From the NCBI GenBank assembly GCA_907165135.1, contig OU015567.1, positions 3,477,001 to 3,541,000 on the forward strand: a stretch of 64,000 bases of DNA, read 5' to 3'. A program made the translations under genes and the position numbers. This document shows, one piece after another, positions 47,470 through 57,700 of the stretch (its first letter is position 1; each line of letters starts with the position of its first letter). The notes beneath the pieces are model-generated. The model was not told the origin of the DNA and did not search any database. It saw only the letters and a program-made list of their open reading frames with translations. The stretch is from Oikopleura dioica (lineage: Eukaryota > Chordata > Appendicularia > Copelata > Oikopleuridae).

Positions 47470-50400
47470 ATGAAGCTTTCAGGTGAGCTCTTTTTTGATG
47501 AAATTGAGAGAAAAATACACGATTGTAGCGACGCTTTTGGCGTCCGTTGCGCGATCGCAATGGACTCCTCCGGAACCAGAACCCTACAGTCATATTTTGA
47601 GTACCGGAACAGAGTTTATTGGTGCTAAGAATCATCGGGGAACGATTGAGTTTAAGGGTGTACCTTACGCTCAGGCGCCAACTGGAGAGCTCAGATGGAA
47701 ACCGCCAGTTCCAGTTGAGGAATACAGGTACTTTCCTTAACTTTATCGAAAGAGAAATTAATATTGAAAAAAGACCAATGAATTTAAAATTTCGTTTTGA
47801 AGCATATTTTGCATAGAATCATTTTTCGATGAAGTAATTATTGCATCTAAGAATTCAGCGACATTTAGTTTTGATTTTAACAATGTTTTTGTTTAGCGAG
47901 GCAAGCTATGATTTCATGAACTACGGATACAGATGCATGAATTACGGCTGGACGCCTGACATGCCAAACGCTGACCTCACCGGCGAAGACTGCCTCAACG
48001 TTAACGTCCACACGATGGCAGAATATCTCCAACCAGGCGCCGAGAAAAAGCCGATCATGGCGTACATTCACGGTGGAGGATGGAATACCGGCTCGAATCA
48101 AGCCGCTTTTCACAATCTCGTCAAAGCCGGAGTTGTCGAGATAAATATTGGCTACCGTCTCGGTCCTTATGGATTTTTATACGATGAGACTCAGGATGAT
48201 TTCGACCACAAAGGCAACTTTGGTCTTCTCGATCAGCGAGCAGCTCTGGCCTGGATTCAGAAGTTCGGTGGCGAGTTTGGCGGAGACGTCAACAATGTCA
48301 TTCTCGACGGATGTTCTGCCGGTTCTGCTGCTGGTTGGTGGCATTTGACGTCGGAAGGCTCCTGGCCCTATTTCCACAAGGCCATCACAAACGGAGTCGG
48401 CTTGAACTACGCTTTCGGTGGGCACGATCTCTCGATTGCGACTGGTTTGACTCAGGCGACTCTTGATGCAGCTGGCTGTGCTGATGTCGATTGTTTGAGA
48501 TCGATGCCAGCGGAAGAGCTGAATCCGCATTTCAGAAATGCGAAAAGGGTTGACGGAGCTTTCCATCCGACGAAACTGGCACTTCAGGAAATGAGCGAAC
48601 AATGCTTTTCTTGATATTTTTGCTTGAACAATTGTTGACTCATAAACAAGCCAGGTTGGGGTCCTGTCATCGATGGGGGCTTCTTGTCAGCTTCACTGGT
48701 CGATAACGTTCGCGACGGGACGATTCGACCGAACACGCCGATCAGCTTCAATTATGCGGAGCACGACGCGTGGAGCATGACTGATGGTGGATTTAATGCC
48801 GCTATTAAGAATATCCCTGCATTCGCTCCACATACTAACGCAATCAAGTAAGACAAACTACTGTTGTCAATCTCATTTACAACATTCTCAATATAAAAAA
48901 TGAATAAGAAAGCTCATTATATAATTCAGGGATCTTCAAGCAGCTGGTTTCAAAGTTCCGTCTGACTTTACCGATCTCTACTTCAAAGAAGTCTTTGGCG
49001 AAGACGTCTTCAATACGTACATCTCCCCCGAACTCGGCTGCCCCAATTCAGCATCCGGCGAGACAGTCGAATGCAAAGAGCAGTTCTTCCGATGGATTCA
49101 GGGACAAACTTGGGTCTGCAACTCAAGATATGCTTTCAGTGGGGCACCAAGTACTGATACAAACATTGGACCGATCTATCCGATGGAGTTTGGCTGGAGA
49201 ACTTGCGAAGAAGTCGATGGAGTCAAAACGAAAACGTGTCATTGTGGAGAATCCGGATATGTGAATTCGTTGAGAAGCGCCAATCCAAATATGCCAGAGG
49301 TAATTTGAATTGTAAGAAAATTATCAGTAAATTCTTTCTTATTCAGGACGAGCAAGCTTTGATCGAGTGGACTTCCGAGTACTGGGTTAATTTCTTCAAC
49401 ACTGGTACCTTTCCCTCCACCGTAGGATCGATGCTGTCCATCCAGGACTTGCCCAACATTAACACTGTCAACTACATCAATCCTTCTGGTAACCTTGAGC
49501 ATCCAGAAACAAACGTTGCCGTATGCGATGTCCTCAACGCGATGGTTGAAGAGTTCGGCGCCGACGATGTTTTCGGCGGCGCTCACTGGTTCTACGAGCA
49601 CGGGCCAATGGGACCACAGCCCTGCGACGACGTTGATTGCGGCGACAACAAAGTTTGCGTGAACAACGACGACGGAGTCACCACAACCTGCATTTGCGAA
49701 GATGGTTTCATCGAAGTCGGCGACGCTTGTGTCGACGATCCTTGCGTGCCAAGTCCTTGTCACGAGAAAGCAACATGCACCTCAACTAGCTCTAGCGAAT
49801 TCACGTGCGAGTGCAAACCCGGCTACAGTGGGGATGGCTACAGTTGCATAACTGATAGCAATGTGAAGTTGACGTTGAGTTCCAACGGCGCAACTTTCAT
49901 CGGCGAGCTTACAAGTGACGACATCGCATTTTTCAAAGGAATTCCCTACGCCGCCGATTTTACCGAACGATGGACTCCTTCCGAGGCCCGAGACGCGAAC
50001 GGCTACGAAGTAAAAGAGCACGACTTCACCGTCTACGGCCCTATGTGCATGACGAAAAACAGCAAATCCACTCAGGATAATTTTGACCAGTTTGACGAAC
50101 AGTGTCTCAACGTCAATGTGATGACAAAGCCAGAATGGCTGACTGATGGGACAAAACATCCGATTCTGATTTACATTCATGGAGGTGGCTTCAACTCAGG
50201 TTCCAATCGATCGAAATTCACGAATCTCGTCAATGAACAGGGAATCATGGTGGTTTCTGTGAACTACCGACTCGGGCCTTACGGTTTCTTCTACGACACG
50301 AAAACACCCGATGTTGATGGACCAAGAGCAAATTTTGGCCTTCTTGATCAGCGAGAAGCGATGAAGTGGACACAGACCTTCGGCGCCGAGTTTGGAGGAG

Positions 50401-51997
50401 ATATCGACCAAGTCACTGTTTCTGGCTGCTCGGCTGGAAGTGACGCTACTTGGTGGCATCTGACCGAAGAACTCTCCTGGCCATATTTTAACCGGGCAAT
50501 CACAAATGGTGTTGGTTTGAATGCGGCTTATGGGTCGCACGATATCGAAATTGCATCGGGCCAGGCACAGTATGTTATCGACAACTCCATTTGCGCTGGT
50601 GAGCCGGACGAAGAAGTGATCGACTGTCTTCGTGGACTAGGAACTGGGTTGATAATAATAAACAATTCAAAAATATTCTTTCAAATTTTCAACCTTCTAA
50701 AAGATAACCACGATGAACTCAACGAGCTCTTCCGAGATGCGACCGACAACGTCTACCACCCGATCAAGCTTGCCCTTGAGCCTGGATGGGGTCCAGTAAT
50801 CGATGGCGACTTCAAGTCCGAATCTCTCATGGACTCAGTCATGAACGGAAACGTCAAGCCAAACTGCCCGATCAGTTTCAATTTCGCTCGGGACGACGCC
50901 TGGGGATTCACAAATGGAGGATTCCGGTAACATAATCTTCTTCTGGAAAACTCGTAACAATCTTCTTTTCAGATCATGCACCGGCCGTATGCCAGCTTTC
51001 GCCGATTCGGAGGAAGCTATCAGGCCCGGTTCTTTTCGTTGATGATAATCGCCTCTTATCAGTTGTTTTTGAACCTGCTTGTCAGAGATCTTCAGCGAGA
51101 AGGATTCGAAATTCCATCCGACTACACTGACATTTACTTCAAAGAAGTCTACGGCCCAGAACTTTTCTCCTCGAACATCGAAAGTCAATTTGGCTGTCCT
51201 AACAATGCCGATGGATCGGCAAATGAGTGCAAAGAGCCCTTCCACAATTACGTAATGGGAACAACCTGGACTTGTAATTCTCAGTGGGCACTGGCAGGTG
51301 CTCCAGGAATGAGTTTAAATTCTGTTAAAGAAAAGGAGGCAACTCGTTAACGACGCGATATTTGCGCTGTTTGACTTAAAAAAACTTTTAAACTCAAAAA
51401 GTAACCGACCCGAACATCGGCCCAATCTACCCAATGGAGTTCTCTTGGCCAACTTGCGTCAAGAACGATCTCGACGAAAACACTCGAACTTGCCACTGCT
51501 CCGAAAACGGCTACATTATCGGAAGCAAGCCAATTGCCGATTACATGTCCGACGATGAGAAATTTATGCAGCAGAAGATGCGAGACTACTTCGGCCAATT
51601 CATGCGAGACGGAACTTTCCCTTACGATCCGGAATTTGGAGAAATGAAGGATGTCAAGAGCCTAAACGGCGAATTCAATCACATCAGTTTGTTGCTTTTT
51701 AGGATCACTTTTTGATAATCTTTGTAGATATGGGAATTGAGCATTACCGATCCTACCCGGACACTTGCGACGCTTTGTTCAGTCTTGCCTCCGAAATCGG
51801 AGCTGTCAATGTCTTCGGAAATGCTTACTGGTACTACGAGCACGGATCACGTGAGTAAACCAAATATCAGCATATATATACGAAATATATGTAGCATATC
51901 ACATGCTGCATATGATATTATTTGATAGTCAGAACAAAATCATAAGATGAGACTCATGATAAAAAATGATCGGAAAAAACGTTCCTTGGGCAGGTAA
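47470..51997 (+). CDS. Secreted protein with two carboxylesterase domains linked by EGF modules
   Basis: An alpha/beta-hydrolase pair in one chain. The 13-nt exon 47470-47482 plus 47529 give signal peptide MKLSATLLASVARS. Esterase 1 (47529-49300) has oxyanion loop IHGGGWNTGS and nucleophile elbow GCSAGS. Its tail, conserved in esterase 2, includes NIGPIYPMEF and a Cys-rich CHCGESGY. After esterase 1 come two EGF-like modules (CDDVDCGDNKVC..., CVPSPCHEKATC...CECKPGYSGDG). Esterase 2 (49860-51850) repeats the plan with IHGGGFNSGS and GCSAGSDATWW. The elbow is G-C-S-A-G, not the usual G-E-S-A-G. Introns 48588-48650 and 50641-50703 have GA...AG borders and 51024-51085 GC...AG. The last short exon (51933-51997) is tentative. 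Resembles cholinesterase-type secreted or adhesion esterases. Confidence 0.85.
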
Positions 51998-52252
51998 ATA
52001 AGGCGAAGAAAGAAGAAAGAAAAAGGGTACTCATTCCCGTTTGGAATTTCTCTCTGGATAATCTATCGCAGACCTGCCATGAGGTGCTCAACATGAATAA
52101 ATTGAACTTGAGCTTTTCTCTACGAAATAGCGTTCGTTCTTTTTTCACACGCAGCTGTCGATTTCTGCTACCCATCAACTCTGTTTGAGAGTATCCCATC
52201 TGATTCGTCTCATAAAGTTGACCGTCATTTCGATGTCCATTTCAAATAAACA

Positions 52253-52828
52253 ATGAAAGTTTTCTCGCTTTTCTTCTCCGCCATTTCCGCCCAGGCAATC
52301 AGCGACACCGAGGCCACCGCCATTGTCGCCGCTGAGCTCGAGGCCTGCAACACGCACAATCATTTTTTTTTTNNNNNNNNNNNNNNNNNNNNNNNNNNNN
52401 TCAGCGCTGCGTACAGCATTGAAGTCACCTGTGCCTTCGCTGATGACTGGGTCAACGTCGCTTACGAGGGATACTGGAAGGCAACTGAAGAAGGATACGG
52501 AGGAGTTCTTTGCGGTGAATCTTCAATCGATGTCGATTCTGCGTGAGTTTAAGCATGATTAACGAAGGGAAATTCAACGAGTTCTAGCGGTCTCGCCACT
52601 TCTTGCGAACACTCTGCCCACGGTTGCATGAGTCTCCAGAGCGGAGAAGAGTACAACCGCTGCATCGCTGGCCACCTCAAAAAGAACGGCGCCCACTTTT
52701 TGTGTAGCGGCTCGCGAGACATGAACATTCTCGCCTCCGACCCGGCTTACATGACCACTTCTGGCACTGGAGCGGAAACTGTTGAATGTGGAAACGCATA
52801 CGTCTCTGCCTGGTGCATTCACCGATAA
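52253..52828 (+). CDS. Secreted Cys-rich protein with assembly gap
   Basis: Signal peptide MKVFSLFFSAISAQA, then two or three exons. The first stops at a T run beside the N gap. The segment after TCAG (52405) encodes AAYSIEVTCAFADDWVNVAYEG to 52544, and after a short intron the last exon runs to the stop at 52828 (CEHSAHGCMSLQSGEEYNRC, ending SAWCIHR). The gap most likely lies in an intron, since a TCAG acceptor follows it. Ten or so Cys, no family recognised. GC content is higher than its surroundings. Confidence 0.65.
52373..52400. other. Assembly gap (28 N)
   Basis: A run of N follows ten T. The true length is unknown. Confidence 0.99.
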
Positions 52829-53281
52829 ACTGAATTCTTTTTTACTCAAATATAAAAAATGCGAAAATGAGACTTCGAAAAAAATCTATTTTTGAAAAAC
52901 AAATTCCAGTTTCGAAATTTATTGTAATAAGTTAAATCGTCAGTGAACTGTCTCAATAATCTGCAGAAGCAATTTAATCTCAGCAAGCCTTGTCTGAGTC
53001 GGAAGAACACGGTTGGGAAAAAGAGTAACAAAAAGCGTCTTCAGCAAATGCGATTGCGATTGTTTTTCGTTTTTGAAAGTTACAGTATCATTGATACTGT
53101 ATCAATTTACAGTAATTGATTGTTTTGGTTTTTGTTTGAGGGCAGTAGAAGACAAATCCTAATTTAGAAAAAATTGAAAGAAACTAATCGTAACAGAAAA
53201 TGACATAAACTATTAAAAAGGCAAAACAACCTTCAAACAGCTCAAAAAATCCTAAAAAAAGACACAACTTGGAAATTATAA

Positions 53282-54497
53282 CTAGTAGGGCGCGTAGTGA
53301 GCTTCTCTGGTGCTAAAGTTGCTGTAGTAGGCTCTTCCACGGGCGCGATATCCTCGACCGCGGCCTCTGAATCCTCCTCTGCCGCCACCTCTGTCCGTCG
53401 AACTGATTCCTGGACGATTGGTGCGTTTTGGCATCACTTTGATTTCTCGGCCGCGGAGAACAGAGCCGTCCAGGGCCAGGGATGCGTCGACGGATTCTTT
53501 TTCTGTGAATTCGATGTATGCAAATCCCTAAAGAGACTCGTTAAAATAACAAACAGGAAGCAAAATAGTTAGCTGCCCTGACTCAGGGCCGGCATGATCT
53601 GAAACGGGGCAATACGTCTGGGCTCGGCAAACTTAGCTGTGTAAAAACCTGTCACAGGTCCTGTTTCCTGTTTTTGGGGGACCTGTCTGAGTACCTGTGT
53701 AAAATCGGGTAATAATTTGGGCCTGTCCTGTGTACCTGTGTAAAATTGGGGGAAAAATTTTCTTTAGCTGTCCCTGTTCCTGTTTCTGTCTTAAACAGGC
53801 CTGTGTTTCCCGCTCAGGTCCTGACTGTAGACAGGTTCCTGTGTAACCGGTCTCGAAACTGTGCAAAAGGGGAAACGGGGCAGTTGACCCGTTGCCACGT
53901 CTCATTTCGCGACCCAGGAGCTGGTAATTTGCTGATCTTACCTTTGGATGGCCACTGTATTTGTCGCAAATGATGGTCACTCTGTTCAGCCCCCCGCAGC
54001 CGTGAAAATGTTGCTCAAGCTCTTCAGCTGTACACGCATAATCTACCTAAAATCACCGTTAAAAGCAGCGAAATAACGATAAAATTACCTGTCCGACATA
54101 AATCGACCGATTGTCTGTCTCCATCTTTTCCTCCATAGTCGGGAAGTTCACTTTTGCAGGCTCTGAAACACGATTTAGTTCCTTTTCTAAGACCCCAGAG
54201 TCGGCATCGGTGCCTCGAATCTTTACCTCGAACATCAGCAGAGATTTGTTGCTCGACTTCTGACTGTAGCGCTTTCAACTTCTCGGCTTCCTGCTCCATC
54301 GCTTTCACTCTTTCTTTGATCGCTTCCAATTCCTAAATATAGAAAGCTAGATTCAAGACCTTCTTCCGAAAATCGTGACTTACTGGATCATCTTCGACGT
54401 CGTCTTCTTCTTCGGCGAGTTCGTCGACGTCCAAAACGGTCGATTCCTCAAGCACGGTCGACTCTTCTAGCTCAGCATCTGATCCATTCAGTGACAT
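53282..54497 (-). CDS. PABPN1: Nuclear poly(A)-binding protein 1
   Basis: Binds growing poly(A) tails and stimulates poly(A) polymerase in the nucleus. Exons 54497-54384, 54332-54227, 54162-54089, 54046-53942 and 53527-53282, all GT-AG. An acidic N-terminus ([13 protein letters not shown]) is followed by the coiled coil ([18 protein letters not shown]). The RRM has [28 protein letters not shown] and [19 protein letters not shown]. The C-terminus is Arg/Gly rich and ends HYAPY. Order and motifs match PABPN1 closely; the vertebrate Ala tract is absent. The last intron is long (about 414 nt) and filled with CCTGT-rich repeats. Confidence 0.95.
53575..53850. repeat. CCTGTG/ACAGG-rich intronic repeat
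   Basis: Contains CCTGACTCAGGGC at the start, then at least eight CCTGT words including three ACCTGTGTAAAAT-like units and ACAGGTTCCTGTGTAACC. It lies in the last intron of PABPN1 and shares words with the CCTGAGTCAGG repeats. Confidence 0.7.
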
Positions 54498-54775
54498 TCT
54501 AAAAACGTACAGTAAGTTTTGATCTGTTGGCGACAAAACGTATTGTTTTTGTCGCTTCTTTGATTTTTTATATTTTTCCGAATAGATATAATCGAACAAA
54601 TAGAAATATCGAATTATTCAACTGAAAACGAAATCAATATGGAATTTCTTTGAACATACATAGATAGTAGTAGAAGGAGAATGTTTTTGGTTTTCAACGA
54701 TGAAGCGGGGGTTTGGAAGACAAGAGGATCACAATTTTTAAACACGCATGAAAATTTGATGAAAAAGGATTGATG

Positions 54776-57700
54776 TCAAATGTCGCTGAAGGCCCAGAGC
54801 TCCACATCACAAATCTGAAGAAAGTGATGAGAAAATTTGGGTAAAGGGAATAGGGGGCCCTGGGGGCCACACCCCTCGGTTAGGCCTAAAGGGGATCCCG
54901 GAGGAAAAGCCCTCTTATACGCGGGTTAGGCCCGACGGGCCCGACCAGTGAGCGCCTATATCTGTAAGATATCTCCAAACGATGAAAAATACCTGAAAAT
55001 CCTTTTCCCTTGTCAAAGTCGGATTCATAAACGTTTCACAAGGCTTCGACGTCCCTCTCAGCAAATTATCAGGAATCCAAATTGCATAGTCGCCCTCTGA
55101 AGAGCCAAAAACGAGCGTGTCTTTCGTGCAGCGCGTGAAGAAATTGTTCTTGCCGGACCAGGGAAATTGAGCGAAGTCGTCGGCCGAATTCGACTTTTTA
55201 AAGCGAAATAAAAACGACTCCCCAGAGCCGAAGAAGTGTTCTTGTACTTTGAGCGGGTGTGAAGCCAGTGCTCCTATTGTCGAGCCACACAGCGTCTAGG
55301 AAAGGGATGAAGGAGGGGCTGAACGAGGAAGAAGCGAGTACCTTGATAATGAGAAGATTGGGCGATGAAGTTTTGGCGGCTTGACGATAAAGCGTTCCAA
55401 TTGAAGTTCCATGGTTTCTGAAATACAAAAATAACAATAGCGAATACCTTCAGTATGAGGACGTGTTAGTATAGACCTAGGATTCAAATCCGGAGAGGAA
55501 GGGCTGAGGTAAATTGCGTGGGTGTGTAGGTTTGGCTCTCGCGCTTAGAGGTAAGCGAGGCTCTACCTCAAGATACCTCTGCGCTGGATGAATCACGCTC
55601 TTTCAAGCCCTTTGCGCGCTGCACATGAATAGCGCTAGCGCGCCCGCTAATGTAAATTTCGCCTCCGAATCACCTCAGCTACCTCAAAGGTGGCTGTGCC
55701 ACTTTTACCTCTTACCGCCGCGAGGAGAAGGGGGATTCTCCTCTAAGCGAGAGAGCCCAACCTACACGCCCACGCAATTTACCTCAGCCCTTCCTCTCCC
55801 GATTTGAATCCTAGGTATAGACCATAATTTTTACCTTGAAGAATATTTGAGCATCCATTTTGAACCGATACATCTTGCTGGGAGAAATTGATTAATTGCT
55901 GCAACTTGTTGAATGCTGAATAGAAACATTTTTTAGTTTTGAAAGGATAAAAAATAGTACTTTAGAATGTCCGAGGAGCAAGTCATGTCAGGAATTTCGT
56001 CGATCATTTCCGGCTCTTCGTCTTTGTCCTTGTCGACTTTTGTCCACTCGGACTCGAACTCGGAGTAAGACTCGATTTGCCAGCTCTTTTCAACCGAGGA
56101 GAAGAATTCTTCGTTTTCCTCCAAATAGGAAGCGCTTAAATAAATTATTACTTTCGTGAATGATGAGTTTGAAAAGAGGAGAAAGATCAGAAATATTCAT
56201 TCAGAATCAGTCACTTTCGAATAAAAGAGAAGAATTTAATGAAACGGGTCAATATTTGCTAAATTACACTAAAACCCAGCGAGAAAGGGCCTGACTCAGG
56301 TTTCCACAAAGGTTGCCGAGCAAAGTCCAGCCAACTTTGAAGCATTACGACTTTTGAACATGATTTTTCTCTGATCAGAATTAATTTTAATTCATTTGGA
56401 TAGCCTAAGCAATAGAACGCTCGATCAGCTTACCCAAAAGAGACAATTATTGATCCCAAGTTAATTAAAAACAGTGAAAATGTGCAAAAATGCAATCTGA
56501 GTTCTTCAATAAAATCTGTATACGAGTATGTTTTTATTTTCTTGCCTCAAGGCAAGAAATAACGATTTACGCGGCTATTCTAGCGATTCTCTGAGGAAGT
56601 TTACCTGCTAACATAAGCAACATCAAACTGTCCGGATTTTTCCTTTTCTGAGTTTTCTTCGTTTTCGTCATGATTTTCTGCTTGTTTCGGAGTCGGTTTA
56701 GGCGCTTTGAGCCCGGGCGTGGCAACTTGTCTGGCGGGAGACCATTTCTGGAGACAGGTAAGAATGGGGGATGTTTCGGATGAAGAAATGGAAAAGTAGG
56801 AGACGGGCGAGGAGCCGGATACTTGCAGCCAGCTCTGGAACGCGTTCGAAGGACTTTTGAGGCTGACAGAAAGGTCTTTATTCTAGCTTTCTCACTATAG
56901 CCTCGGCAAACTGTGAAGAAGCGTGGGTAAGTGCCCAAAAGGTCACCTTTTCAGGACCCTGACCCATCTCTTTCTTTACAGGTAAACGGGCTCTGTTTGA
57001 AATTATGTTTCTTGGCAGCCATTCCTGTTGTAGAGCGCAGCTCTTTTAACATCTGCCATCGGCAGAATCAGTCCATTTTCCGGGTCAGGCTGGCTGGGGT
57101 CGAACATCAGCGCACAGGGAGTGATGAGCAGTACCCCCGCGACGCAGTCTTTTTCGACATCGATTTCGCTCAACGAAATGCTCCGCTCGAAGTTTGGTCG
57201 AAGTTTGAAAGCGTCCAGCTTAAAGATTTTTAATTTCAAAAATTGATGGATTCCTCGTTCATGAGTTGATCCCCGCAAATTATGACTTGACGTGGATTTC
57301 CGCGCGCGAATTGTTCAACTGAAGAATTTTTACGATTTCGCCGTAAAAACGTAAAATCATCGGCCACGGTTAAAAAAAGGCTACGCTTGTTCCCCTAAAA
57401 GCCTTTTGGTGAAAGAGTCATTTTGAAAATATGTCGCAAACTAGAGCTGGAATCAGTGGAGGTACCGTTTCGAAGATTATCAGGGACGCGAGCAATGGGG
57501 ATATTCGTAAGTAACAGGAATAAAAAGTCGTTTCTTTATCCTCAGCCTTCGAGTATGAGAAAATTTCGGATAATTGTTTTTCAGAAACGTAAGCTCTAGG
57601 TCCAAATGGCTGGGAAAGAAACATTCCGACAAAGGCTTCCGGCTTTGCTCAATCGTAAGCCCTTCCATTTCATCTCTTTCTACAACAATTCTAGCTACGA

